Source: Thermaceae bacterium
Lineage (GTDB): Bacteria > Deinococcota > Deinococci > Deinococcales > Thermaceae
DNA length: 35,122 nucleotides
Direction: 5' to 3'
Assembly: GCA_015478585.1 (NCBI GenBank)
Contig: JADMIM010000031.1
Coordinates: 1-35,122 of the forward strand
Both the position numbers and the translations under genes were made by a program. The notes beneath the pieces were generated by a model. It had not been told where the DNA came from. It made no database searches and worked only from the letters and a program-made list of their open reading frames with translations. Positions within the stretch are counted from its first letter, which is position 1; every line of letters begins with the position of its first letter. Shown here one piece after another: positions 7,348-15,058 of this stretch.

Positions 7348-8481
7348 TCACCGGTAGATCCCCTTGCCCAGCCACCAGCCCAGACCCAGAGCCAGCACGT
7401 TAGCCAACCAAGAAGCAATTTCGGGAGCCACGGCTCCGGTCAGGGCCAGAGTTTTGCCTGTGGTGAAGACCACATAGTAGGCAATGGTCAGGGTCAGGGC
7501 CATAGCCAGGGCTGAGCCCAGGCTAGCGGTTCGCCGCACCGCGATGGGCAGGGCCAGAAACAGTACCATCAAGTTGGCGAGGGAGAGGGCCACGCCGGTA
7601 TGCCACTGGGCCCTGGCCTCGAGCTGTTCTTTGGGTGGGGTGGCGGGGTTGCGGAGCTTGTTCCACCATACCGATAAGGGCACTGCCGACTCGAAACCGC
7701 CTCCAGCGTATTTGGCCTCGAGGTCTTGTTGGGTTTGCGAGAGGCGAATACTGAGTTCCGCCCCTGCTGATCCGATATTCTGGGCCTTAATCAGATTTTG
7801 TAAACCTGCCTGGGCCTCAGCCAAGCTATTAAAGTCGGGTAGCGGCAACTGCGAGAAATCCAGGGTAAAAGTCTGGTAGTCCTTAAAAATCAGACGGCTG
7901 TTAGCAAATCGTGCGGTCTGGGCCAGGATTACCGTAAGGGTGCGGTCTTGCCAGGTCTCCAGGCGTACCCCCACCACCTCCTGCTTGGTCGCGTCATAGC
8001 TGTCGAAGCGCAGGCGGTATGGCCCTACCACCAAATCTTGCCCGGCCAGCCTAAACAGCGCGTTGCGCTCGGGAACCAGAGCATTCCAGTACATCAGCAC
8101 CGAGGCCCGGTTGGCCCAGGGAATCACCCACTGGGCCAACCCCAGCGAGAGTGCCGAGAGGAGCACCCCACCAATCAAAAACATCCGGGCCGTGCGCAGC
8201 AGCGAGATTCCTCCGGCCTGCATTACCAGCAGCTCGTTTTCTCGGCTGAGCCGCCCATAGGTCAGCAGCACCGCCAGAAGAATGGCTGTGGGTAGAGCCA
8301 GCGAGACCGCCGCCGGAACAAACAAGGCCATCCACTCGAGGGTCTTCCAAAAGGGCGCGGTGCCGAGGTATTGGGCCCGTGGCAGCACATTGGTAAGGAT
8401 GCCCAAGGCTACGTAGAGCACCAGCCCAAAGCCAAAAATGGGCAGGGCTTCGCGCAGAAAATATCGGTCAAGGCGGATCAA
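7348..8481 (-). CDS. LptF/LptG-family permease
   Basis: An inner-membrane permease of the YjgP/YjgQ family, about 377 residues. Hydrophobic segments cluster at the N-terminus (FGFGLVLYVALGILTNVL and MALFVPAAVSLALPTAILLA), followed by a periplasmic beta-jellyroll-like region (about residues 130-265) and three C-terminal membrane segments ending WLANVLALGLGWWLGKG. The motif GRLSRENELLVMQAGGIS, immediately after the second segment, is diagnostic for LptF/G. In Gram-negative bacteria LptFG with LptB extracts LPS from the inner membrane. The frame is open to a TTG at 8502; I chose the TTG at 8481 because CGGAG stands 7-11 nt before it, and the sequence further upstream belongs to a hairpin. Only one such permease is present here; a partner or homodimer is needed. 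Confidence 0.88.
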   Translation of the reverse strand: MIRLDRYFLREALPIFGFGLVLYVALGILTNVLPRAQYLGTAPFWKTLEWMALFVPAAVSLALPTAILLAVLLTYGRLSRENELLVMQAGGISLLRTARMFLIGGVLLSALSLGLAQWVIPWANRASVLMYWNALVPERNALFRLAGQDLVVGPYRLRFDSYDATKQEVVGVRLETWQDRTLTVILAQTARFANSRLIFKDYQTFTLDFSQLPLPDFNSLAEAQAGLQNLIKAQNIGSAGAELSIRLSQTQQDLEAKYAGGGFESAVPLSVWWNKLRNPATPPKEQLEARAQWHTGVALSLANLMVLFLALPIAVRRTASLGSALAMALTLTIAYYVVFTTGKTLALTGAVAPEIASWLANVLALGLGWWLGKGIYR

Positions 8482-8498
8482 AAGCGGTCTCCGGCTGT

Positions 8499-8556
8499 GC
8501 AAAATGCCAAAGGCGGAGGAGAGCTTGCTTGGCCCTTTTTGCCTTCGGCGTTTTGC
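8499..8556. repeat. Intergenic imperfect hairpin between the LptD-like and LptF/G genes
   Basis: Left arm 8499-8515 and right arm 8540-8556 pair at about 14-15 of 17 positions (left GCAAAATGCCAAAGGCG, right TGCCTTCGGCGTTTTGC). There is no T-run after the stem, so a standard terminator is unlikely. It lies in the 100-bp gap upstream of the permease start. Confidence 0.5.
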
Positions 8557-8581
8557 GCATTGCGTTTAGGGATTTGCCTTC

Positions 8582-10159
8582 TCATCGTAGCTCGAGGCCA
8601 AAGATAAACTTTCCAGTGGTCTTCTGGTCGGGGGTCTGGGGCAAGAAGATATACTGGTAGCCGATTTTCCAGATAAAACAGCAATCTGCATAGCGCAGCT
8701 CGAGCCCGGCCCGGCTGATCCCCTGCCGCAGGAAATCATAGCCGATATTGGGGGAAAGGCTGAATGTATCGGTGCAGGAAAGCGGGTTAGGATTGAAGCC
8801 AAGCACCAACTCCCGCCGCTCGATATCGGGCAGCCCATCGGCACGGGTAATCTTGCCGCCACAACCCGCACAGAGGTTGTACTGTGCCCAGATTTCCCCG
8901 AAGTATTGCTGCCAGCCGTAGCGCACGCTGCCGCTGGTCTCGCCGTTCAAGAAGTCTCGGCTGAGGTTAGTGCTCAAGCCCTGGTCGGCGAAACTGCCGG
9001 AAATCCTCTGGGTGGCTTGATGGCGCTCGAGCCAGAAACGCGAGGGTCGGTTTTCCACGCTCCAGTCATAGCGCAGGCTAAGGTTGAAGTCGGCGTTATA
9101 GCGGCCTTCTATGCTCCCGCCGACCACGAAGTAGTTGGGATATTGTGGATAAAAAGCGATGCCGCTGAAGGGCTCTAAGTCCAGGGAGAAAGGCCCGTTC
9201 TGGGCGGCATAGTGGTAGCGCAGTTCGGAGCCTGCGGCCAGGCCCTGCTGGGGGCCCAGGGTGGGGATTTGCAGGTTGGCATCGCGGGCAATCTGCCCGT
9301 ACGCCTCGAGGCTAAAGTTGTCCAAGGCCCAGGTGTTTTGCAGACGGAAGCCGTAATGCCCTACGGTGGTGTCGTGGGTGAAGAGCACCGGGCCGTCTTG
9401 TACCAGACTCGAGCTGCTCAGGCCGCTTTGGGCATGGGCCTCGAAAGCGGCCTGAAAGACCCGTCCACCCTCGCTAGCCGCACCCCCAAAGCGTACTCCG
9501 GGGTCGGGACTCCCCAGTTGCAGTGCCAGCACTGTAAAGCGGGCATTGGGGATAAACTTTCCATCGCTGGGGATGGGGAAATCCTGCAAGCCAAAATTAA
9601 AGCCCTGGTCGAAATCGGCCCGTACCGGCAGCGAGGCCACCAGGTCGCTGCTGGCCCCACCCCTGGTAGGCAAGCCAAAACTGTCGGTCAGGGATTGTTT
9701 CGGACTGACTTGCAGTTTCTGGAATTGAGCCAGCCCAATCTGTCGAAACTGCAACTCGCTTTGCTCCAGGACGGCCTCGCCAGTATCGGTATCGAAGCGC
9801 ATGCTAGCTGCAACTATGCGCAAATCTTCGCCGCAGCGGCAGGTGGTAACACGGATGCCCTCGGCCAGCAGAGTTTTGTTCTGGACGGTTCCTTGGTCGG
9901 CCCAGAATCGATAGCGTGGGGTCTGCACGACCATGTTTTGAGCCTGCAAGACCCCGCTGGCTTGGTCGTAGTGCAGTTCTGGAGCTTGTAGCTCGAGGCC
10001 CTTGGTCTCCAGACAAGCTCCATCGGTGAAAACTGCCAGGCTACCGTTATAGTCCAGATTTCCACCTCCGGCTATGCCCTGGGGGGTCTCGAGGGTGTAG
10101 GGTTTATCAGCACACCCACCCTGAGCCCAAGCCAGACCAGCAAACATCACCAATGCCAT
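8582..10159 (-). CDS. LptD/OstA-like outer membrane protein
   Basis: About 525 residues. A signal peptide (MALVMFAGLAWAQGG) is followed by an OstA-like beta region (about residues 20-140: LDYNGSLAVFTDGACLET, ELHYDQASGVLQAQNMVVQT) and then a long stretch of alternating short strands rich in aromatic residues and Tyr/Arg/Trp, ending YADCCFIWKIGYQYIFLP and GKFIFGLELR, as in an outer membrane beta-barrel. In proteobacteria LptD inserts LPS in the outer leaflet. The frame is open upstream to an ATG at 10285, but that extension coincides with a hairpin and lacks a signal peptide at its start; the ATG at 10159 is directly followed by one. Cysteine pairs (CRC near 105, CAGC, CC) could form disulfides. 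Many Thermales are thought to lack classical LPS, so the cargo may be another glycolipid. Confidence 0.75.
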   Translation of the reverse strand: MALVMFAGLAWAQGGCADKPYTLETPQGIAGGGNLDYNGSLAVFTDGACLETKGLELQAPELHYDQASGVLQAQNMVVQTPRYRFWADQGTVQNKTLLAEGIRVTTCRCGEDLRIVAASMRFDTDTGEAVLEQSELQFRQIGLAQFQKLQVSPKQSLTDSFGLPTRGGASSDLVASLPVRADFDQGFNFGLQDFPIPSDGKFIPNARFTVLALQLGSPDPGVRFGGAASEGGRVFQAAFEAHAQSGLSSSSLVQDGPVLFTHDTTVGHYGFRLQNTWALDNFSLEAYGQIARDANLQIPTLGPQQGLAAGSELRYHYAAQNGPFSLDLEPFSGIAFYPQYPNYFVVGGSIEGRYNADFNLSLRYDWSVENRPSRFWLERHQATQRISGSFADQGLSTNLSRDFLNGETSGSVRYGWQQYFGEIWAQYNLCAGCGGKITRADGLPDIERRELVLGFNPNPLSCTDTFSLSPNIGYDFLRQGISRAGLELRYADCCFIWKIGYQYIFLPQTPDQKTTGKFIFGLELR

Positions 10160-10183
10160 GAAAAGGGTTTTTAGAGCGTGGAC

Positions 10184-10243
10184 AAAGAGCGGGAAACGGG
10201 AAACAAGAAACAAAACCTCTGGCCTTCCTGTTTCCTGCTCTTT
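10184..10243. repeat. Hairpin between the OstA/LptA-like and LptD-like genes
   Basis: Arms 10184-10202 and 10225-10243 pair at 17 of 19 positions, and both mismatches are G-T wobbles on the minus-strand transcript or its complement. The loop is 22 nt. It lies between two genes of the same operon, with no T-run. The sequence can also be read as an N-terminal extension of the LptD-like protein, which I consider non-coding. Confidence 0.55.
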
Positions 10244-10288
10244 CTCCGACTCCCGTAACCCGCAACCCTGACCCCGACTCAACATGAC

Positions 10289-10909
10289 CTACAGTTTATC
10301 GGCATAGGCCTTGAGCCGGTTCAGCAGGTCGCTGGGAACTTTGGTATTGGCTCGAGTTTTGCCGCTACCAAAGCTCAGCAGCAGGGTGCTGTCGGCTTTT
10401 TGCCCACGCAAAGTAGCGGCCCCATCTTTGTAGATGAAGCTGCCCAGCACCAGGGCTTGGTTCTTGGCGGTGTCTACCACTACGGTTTGGGCCTCGAGGC
10501 TGGGACTATTCGAGTGTACCTGGCCCTTGAGCACCAGAATATCCTCACCTAGTAACAAGCCCTGCTGGGCAGTTAGACCCTGAAGGTCTTTGGAACTGTA
10601 GCGCACCGAGTCCATCTTGAGGGTGTCAGGTTTTTGCTGATACTCGAGGCTAGCTGCATCAAACTCCCCGTCCTTGGATTTGAGGTGGGCGGTTTTGGCC
10701 CGGATGAAGTCGCCGTCTTTGTACTGAATGTATTTGGCAACCAGCGAGAGTCCATTTTTGTTGTCGGTGATGGTTCCACCCGTAGCCAGAGTATAGATGC
10801 CGGTAGTGGCATCGAGTTCGGAGTTGCCATTGGGCTTGACTTCAAAGCCCGCGAATCGTGCGGCTATGGCCAGCGACAGAAGAGGTAGGAGCCAAAGTAA
10901 TCGGTTCAT
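10289..10909 (-). CDS. OstA/LptA-like periplasmic protein
   Basis: 206 residues with a signal peptide (MNRLLWLLPLLSLAIAARFA, cleavage near residue 17). The mature part is a repetitive beta pattern of the OstA/LptA/LptC jellyroll: ELDATTGIYTLATGGTITD, LVAKYIQYKDGDFIRAKTAH, EFDAASLEYQQKPDTLKMDS, LLLGEDILVLKGQVHSNSPS, LEAQTVVVDTAKNQALVLGS. Proteins of this kind form the periplasmic bridge that carries lipid from the LptF/G permease to the LptD barrel. It is the first gene of the cluster continuing with LptD-like and LptF/G genes on the same strand. The 214 bp upstream contain a ~40-bp repeat shared with another gene start. Confidence 0.75.
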   Translation of the reverse strand: MNRLLWLLPLLSLAIAARFAGFEVKPNGNSELDATTGIYTLATGGTITDNKNGLSLVAKYIQYKDGDFIRAKTAHLKSKDGEFDAASLEYQQKPDTLKMDSVRYSSKDLQGLTAQQGLLLGEDILVLKGQVHSNSPSLEAQTVVVDTAKNQALVLGSFIYKDGAATLRGQKADSTLLLSFGSGKTRANTKVPSDLLNRLKAYADKL

Positions 10910-11025
10910 GCTTGTGATTTTCGCAAGCGGGTGTTTGAGCGAGATGAGCGAAGGGTCAAAACAAGAAATTCCGGGCAGAAGAGAGATAAAACACCTGAAG
11001 CGTTATCACAGCCTGACAGTGTTTC

Positions 11026-11063
11026 CCGCGAATATCCCATATGGTTGAATTATGACGGGTACG
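11026..11063 (-). repeat. Short repeat R40, copy A, upstream of the OstA/LptA-like gene
   Basis: The plus strand reads CCGCGAATATCC, then ATATGGTTGAAT, GACG and GTACG. The same words in the same order occur on the minus strand of 17774-17813. Read towards the downstream gene, both copies have the same orientation and stand about 90-120 bp before the start codon. It could be a regulatory element or a remnant of a mobile element. Confidence 0.55.
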
Positions 11064-11123
11064 AGATGGCACACTCGTCAATGTGGGAAAGGCACCTGAG
11101 ATGCCAGATGCAAGCTCTATGGC

Positions 11124-12698
11124 TCAGGCCAGCCGCTCGTAGGCGGGCAGGGTCAGGAACTCCCTGAACTCGGGTTGCAGCACCAGTGAGTCTAGCAATT
11201 CTGTGGCCTGCGCCAGGTGGGGCAAGTTGCCCAGCTTGGCGATTTCCTCGGTCTTGAGCTTTTCGTACAGTTCGGGGGTGATGCTTTGCCCATCATCCAA
11301 CTTGGCCCCTTTGTGTACCCACTGCCACAGTTGCGCCCTAGAAATCTCGGCGGTGGCGGCATCTTCCATCAGGTTGAAGATAGCCACTGCGCCCGAGCCT
11401 CCCAGCCAGGCGGCGGTGTATTGCAGGCCCACGCTGATGTTGTTGCGCAAACCGGCCTCGGTGACTTTGCCTCCCGGTATGCGGAAATCAATGATTTGTT
11501 CGGGTTGGGGCAGCACATCTTCGCGCAGCCGTTCTTTCTGATTGGGTTTTGCACCCAGCACCTTGTCAAATACGCCAATAGCCACCGGAACCAAGTCGGG
11601 GTGGGCTACCCAGGTGCCGTCAAAGCCATCTCCAGACTCGCGCTCTTTGTCGGCGGTAACAGCCTTTAAGGCCCGGTCATTGACTTCGGGGTCGCGGCGG
11701 TTGGGGATGAAAGCGGCCATCCCCCCGATGGCGTGGGCTCCACGTTTATGGCAGGTCTGCACCAACAGTTCGGTGTAGGCCCGCATGAAGGGCACGGTCA
11801 TCGTGACTTGGGCCCGGTCAGGGAAAATTACATCTTCGGTGGCGAACTTTTTGATGCAGGAGAAAATGTAATCCCAGCGCCCGGCGTTAAGCCCGGCAGC
11901 ATGGTCTTTGAGCTCGTAGAGAATTTCCTCCATCTCGAAGGCCGCCAGCACTGTTTCGATGAGCACGGTGGCGCGAATGGTGCCGCGCGGGATACCCAGA
12001 TAGTCCTGGGCAAAGTTGAAGACATCGTTCCAGAGCCGGGCCTCGAGGTGGCTCTCGAGCTTGGGCAGATAGAAATACGGCCCGCTTCCACGCTTGGACA
12101 GCTCCTGGGCGTTGTGGAAGAAGTACAGTCCAAAATCGAAGAGTGAGCCTGAAATTGATTCGCCGTCTACCAGCACGTGGCGCTCGAGCAGATGCCAGCC
12201 ACGCGGGCGTACCAGCAGGGTGGCGATCTGCTCGCCCAGCTTGTACTCCTTGCCCTCGGGGCTGCTAAAGCTGATGGTTTTGCGCACCGCATCCTTGAGG
12301 TTCTGCTGCCCTTGGACGATGTTTTCCCAGGTGGGGGAGAGGGAATCCTCGAGGTCGGCCATGAACACTTTAGCCCCCGAGTTGAGGGCATTAATCATCA
12401 TCTTGCGCTCTACCGGCCCGGTGATTTCGGTGCGGCGATCGTTGAGGTCGGCGGGGGTGGGAGCTACCTTCCAGTGGCCCTCGCGGATAAAACGGGTGTG
12501 CTCGAGCATGGTCGGTTTTTCCCCGGCAGAAATTCGCGCGGCCACCTCGGCCCGTCGTCCCAACAAGCCTTTGCGTACCCCACCGAACTCACGTTGCAAT
12601 CCAGCCACGAAAGCCAGGGCCTGAGGGGTCAGAATAGCCGCTGAAGCAGGCTGCTCGAGGCCGAGGTTGCTCACACCTTTGGGAAATGTCTGGGTCAT
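11124..12698 (-). CDS. aceB: Malate synthase (A type)
   Basis: 524 residues. It condenses glyoxylate with acetyl-CoA to malate in the glyoxylate bypass. Family marks: [17 protein letters not shown] (substrate domain), [20 protein letters not shown], then [14 protein letters not shown] carrying the acidic residues that bind magnesium, [21 protein letters not shown]-like strand and [33 protein letters not shown], and the C-terminal helical plug ending [11 protein letters not shown]. The length fits the shorter MSA form rather than the ~720-residue MSG. The frame is open to 12761, but the ATG at 12698 has CTGGAG 7 nt before it. It is divergent from an IclR regulator. No isocitrate lyase gene lies within the window. 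Confidence 0.93.
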   Translation of the reverse strand: MTQTFPKGVSNLGLEQPASAAILTPQALAFVAGLQREFGGVRKGLLGRRAEVAARISAGEKPTMLEHTRFIREGHWKVAPTPADLNDRRTEITGPVERKMMINALNSGAKVFMADLEDSLSPTWENIVQGQQNLKDAVRKTISFSSPEGKEYKLGEQIATLLVRPRGWHLLERHVLVDGESISGSLFDFGLYFFHNAQELSKRGSGPYFYLPKLESHLEARLWNDVFNFAQDYLGIPRGTIRATVLIETVLAAFEMEEILYELKDHAAGLNAGRWDYIFSCIKKFATEDVIFPDRAQVTMTVPFMRAYTELLVQTCHKRGAHAIGGMAAFIPNRRDPEVNDRALKAVTADKERESGDGFDGTWVAHPDLVPVAIGVFDKVLGAKPNQKERLREDVLPQPEQIIDFRIPGGKVTEAGLRNNISVGLQYTAAWLGGSGAVAIFNLMEDAATAEISRAQLWQWVHKGAKLDDGQSITPELYEKLKTEEIAKLGNLPHLAQATELLDSLVLQPEFREFLTLPAYERLA

Positions 12699-12731
12699 AA
12701 GAATCTCCAGTTGAGGGTTGATGCCTGGTGG

Positions 12732-12779
12732 CCTATAGCTTTTCCACTGACCAAGGGCCACAGGTCAAAAACTTGACCT
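12732..12779 (-). promoter_or_regulatory. Malate synthase promoter region with palindromic operator candidate
   Basis: AGGTCAA-AAAC-TTGACCT (12762-12779, 7-bp perfect arms, 4-nt loop) lies between the divergent aceB and iclR-type genes. On the minus strand a TATAGG box (12737-12732) lies about 25 nt further toward aceB, which places the palindrome near position -45. This is consistent with control of malate synthase by the adjacent IclR protein, but binding is inferred. Confidence 0.5.
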
Positions 12780-12834
12780 AAGCCTAAAACCAACCCCATT
12801 TATTTGTCAATCTACAAAACTATTTTGCGTCTAT

Positions 12835-12862
12835 TGAAAAACAATCGAAAAACTGCTAGATT
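12835..12862 (+). promoter_or_regulatory. Leaderless promoter of the IclR-family gene
   Basis: TTGAAA (12835-12840), 16-nt spacer, TAGATT (12857-12862), then 6 nt to the ATG at 12869. The start of transcription should fall on the start codon. The overlapping ATTG-AAAAA-CAAT (12833-12845) could serve autoregulation. Confidence 0.6.
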
Positions 12863-12868
12863 GCACTT

Positions 12869-13669
12869 ATGGAAAGCAAACGTCGTCCGGGCCGCAGTCG
12901 CAGCACCAAGGTGGGAGAAGTACGCACCCTCGAGCGGGGCTTGTTGCTCCTGGAAACCCTCTCCGAAGCCGAGACCCTCTCGCTCTCGGAACTGGCCCGC
13001 CGCAGCGAACTTTCGCCCAGTACAGCCTACAGGTTGCTCGAGACCCTGCGCCGCCGGGGGTTCACCGACTGGGATGAAGTCAAAGGGCTCTGGAAGGTGG
13101 GGCTCAGGGCCTACCAGGTGGGCTCGGCGTTTCTGACCAGGGGAGGTTTGGTGGACGCAGCCATGCCAGAGATGGAAAAATTAGTAGACGAACTCAATGA
13201 AACCGTAAACCTGGCCGTGCTGGACGGCAACGAGGCGGTTTATATCGCTCAGGTCGAGGGGCGGCAGCTCATCCGTATGTTCACCCGCATCGGGGCCAGG
13301 GCTCCGCTGTACTGCACGGGTGTAGGCAAGGCGCTATTGATGGAGCACGCCGATGCCGAAGTGCGTAGAATCCTCGGCGGCGGCCCCTTCAAGGCATTTA
13401 CGGCCCACACCCTGACTTCCCCCACGGTGTTCTTGAAGACCCTCGGGGAGGCCAAAACCAAGGGATACGCCCTCGACAACCAAGAGCGCGAGGAGGGGGT
13501 GCGCTGTATCGCCACGCCGGTGCGCGACAGCCGGGGCAAGGTGGTGGCCTCGTTGTCCTTGTCAGCTCCCGCCAGTCGTGTCCCCGACGAGAGGGTGGGG
13601 AGTTTGGGCTCGAGGGTCAAACAGGCCGCCGATGCGGTGTCAGCTCGGCTGGGCTGGGGAAAAGCATGA
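12869..13669 (+). CDS. IclR-family transcriptional regulator
   Basis: 266 residues. Residues ~18-80 form the winged helix-turn-helix: TLERGLLLLETLSEAETLSL, then SELARRSELSPSTAYRLLET and LRRRGF. Residues ~95-260 form the GAF-like effector domain: PEMEKLVDELNETVNLAVLD, VYIAQVEGRQLIRMFTRIGA, PLYCTGVGKALL and EREEGVRCIATPVRDSRGKV with a conserved cysteine near residue 210. IclR proteins bind small acids such as glyoxylate or pyruvate. Divergence from malate synthase across 170 bp with a palindrome suggests that this protein controls the glyoxylate bypass; this is inference from context. The N-terminal ~15 residues are very basic and may contact DNA. Confidence 0.88.
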   Translation: MESKRRPGRSRSTKVGEVRTLERGLLLLETLSEAETLSLSELARRSELSPSTAYRLLETLRRRGFTDWDEVKGLWKVGLRAYQVGSAFLTRGGLVDAAMPEMEKLVDELNETVNLAVLDGNEAVYIAQVEGRQLIRMFTRIGARAPLYCTGVGKALLMEHADAEVRRILGGGPFKAFTAHTLTSPTVFLKTLGEAKTKGYALDNQEREEGVRCIATPVRDSRGKVVASLSLSAPASRVPDERVGSLGSRVKQAADAVSARLGWGKA

Positions 13670-13706
13670 TTCGCAGTAGCTGCGGATAATTCAGATGGTT
13701 CCCGAG

Positions 13707-14147
13707 CTATCCGATACGTGCTTCCAGGTATTCCCGCTCCCCACGAACTATCTGCCGGGCGGCTTCCACGTCCTTGGGATACTCCTTACCCCGGTTGATG
13801 AGGTAGGTTTCGTAACGCCCCACCTCGAAGCGCTCTACCACGCTCTTGAGGGCCAGGCCCAAGTCAAACTCTTTGCAGGAGAAGATATCCACACTGATAA
13901 AACGCTGAGACGGAAAGGTGTGGATGGCGATGTGGCTTTCGGCAATCAGCACCACGCCGGTCACGCCTTCAGATTGTCCGGGTTGCTTGGGGAAGCGCTG
14001 CACGATGGGGGGCAGCACTTTGGTCATCTGCATTTCTTTGGGGAGTTCTTCTAGAGCGTGGCGGATCAGTTCGAGGTCGGCGAGTTTCTCGGCACTAGCT
14101 TGATAACCATCCATCATCAAATGGGGTCCAAAACCAAATAGCTCCAA
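13707..14147 (-). CDS. speD: S-adenosylmethionine decarboxylase proenzyme
   Basis: 146 residues, the prokaryotic short type. It is cleaved by itself to form a pyruvoyl group and supplies decarboxylated AdoMet for aminopropyl transfer. The cleavage site is intact: VVLIAESHIAIHTFP with Glu70-Ser71 (Ser71 becomes pyruvoyl), His72, the processing His76, and the catalytic Cys91 in VDIFSCKEF. The N-terminal MELFGFGPHLMMDGYQASAE is typical. It is convergent with the IclR gene (37 bp, with a CGCAG-TAG-CTGCG hairpin at 13672-13684) and has its own strong promoter. It is the active counterpart of the altered homologue at 24454. Confidence 0.93.
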   Translation of the reverse strand: MELFGFGPHLMMDGYQASAEKLADLELIRHALEELPKEMQMTKVLPPIVQRFPKQPGQSEGVTGVVLIAESHIAIHTFPSQRFISVDIFSCKEFDLGLALKSVVERFEVGRYETYLINRGKEYPKDVEAARQIVRGEREYLEARIG

Positions 14148-14209
14148 CCTTTTTACCTCCTAAGCTTTTGGCCCTTGAACCGGTTGTGGCAGCCAAGGCG
14201 ACCCGAACC

Positions 14210-14238
14210 ATTATGGATAGGTGGGGGAGGGGTGTCAA
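14210..14238 (-). promoter_or_regulatory. speD promoter
   Basis: On the minus strand TTGACA (14238-14233), a 17-nt spacer, then CATAAT (14215-14210): a near-consensus housekeeping promoter. It gives a leader of about 55 nt that carries TAGGAGG at 14157-14163. Confidence 0.75.
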
Positions 14239-14299
14239 GGTGAAGGTTAAAAACCCGTAGCTTTTTCGAGGTTATCAGCGCGCAGCAGCGCTTTTCGTG

Positions 14300-14305
14300 T
14301 ATAGT
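14300..14305 (+). promoter_or_regulatory. -10 box of the Sdh1-type operon
   Basis: TATAGT lies 8 nt before the ATG at 14314, with no Shine-Dalgarno between, so the first gene of the operon is probably leaderless. No clear -35. Confidence 0.45.
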
Positions 14306-14313
14306 TAGGTCAA

Positions 14314-15048
14314 ATGAATGGTAAACCCGAAACCTTAGCAGTGGGGCAACTAACCGAACGCAAAGATGCCTGGTGGCTCGAGCCCCTCCTCACGGTGGTA
14401 GTTTTGGTGTCTTTCGGCATCTACGCCCTGTATGTGGCCTTGGTGAACCGTAATTACGAATGGGGGCCGTATCTCTCGCCCTTCTACTCACCATACATTC
14501 AGGCCAGTTGGTGGCCTTTTTCTCCGGCCTTCTTGGTGTTATGGGTGCCGCTGGGTTTTCGCGCGACCTGCTACTACTATCGCAAGGCTTACTACCGGGC
14601 TTTTTTCTGGGATCCCCCGGCCTGCGCGGTTTCCGAGCTACGCAAGTCTTATAGTGGCGAGCGCAAGTTTCCTTTTGTTCTCAACAACCTGCATCGCTTC
14701 TTCTGGTATCTGAGCGTGATCGTGGTAGCTTTCCTGGCCTACGATGCTATCAAGGCGTTCTTCTGGCAGGATGGCTTTCACGTGGGGGTGGGAACGCTGG
14801 TGATGGTCGCCAACGTGGTGTTGCTGGGCTACTACACCTTCTCCTGTCATGCTTTCCGCCACTTAGCGGGAGGTTGCATGGACTGTATGTCGCAGAACAA
14901 GACCCGCTATGGCTTGTGGAAATGGATCAGCCATCAAAACGAACGCCACGCCTTGTGGGCCTGGGTCAGCATGTTTGGGGTGGCCCTGACCGACGTATAT
15001 ATCCGGCTGGTGGCAACGGGCCACCTCACCGACCTGCGGATTTTCTAA
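14314..15048 (+). CDS. Membrane anchor subunit of Sdh1-type succinate dehydrogenase
   Basis: 244 residues with about five hydrophobic segments (near 24-45, 68-86, 128-146, 157-177, 213-233). It is followed by the flavoprotein after 10 bp and then the iron-sulfur subunit, so it should pass electrons from them to quinone. The architecture (one large anchor, then flavoprotein, then iron-sulfur protein) matches mycobacterial Sdh1 and differs from the SdhC+SdhD pair at 18684. Between the fourth and fifth segments is a dense Cys/His cluster: Cys178, His179, His183, Cys188, Cys191, His207, His212. From memory, a membrane-embedded Rieske-type cluster has been described in a mycobacterial Sdh; these residues are candidate ligands, which is inference. 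Confidence 0.8.
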   Translation: MNGKPETLAVGQLTERKDAWWLEPLLTVVVLVSFGIYALYVALVNRNYEWGPYLSPFYSPYIQASWWPFSPAFLVLWVPLGFRATCYYYRKAYYRAFFWDPPACAVSELRKSYSGERKFPFVLNNLHRFFWYLSVIVVAFLAYDAIKAFFWQDGFHVGVGTLVMVANVVLLGYYTFSCHAFRHLAGGCMDCMSQNKTRYGLWKWISHQNERHALWAWVSMFGVALTDVYIRLVATGHLTDLRIF

Positions 15049-15058
15049 GGGGGAGCGA

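Noticed and set aside
10160-10285. N-terminal extension of the LptD-like protein
   Set aside because: It would put 42 charged residues before an obvious signal peptide, and the DNA forms a 19-bp-arm hairpin. I start the gene at 10159.
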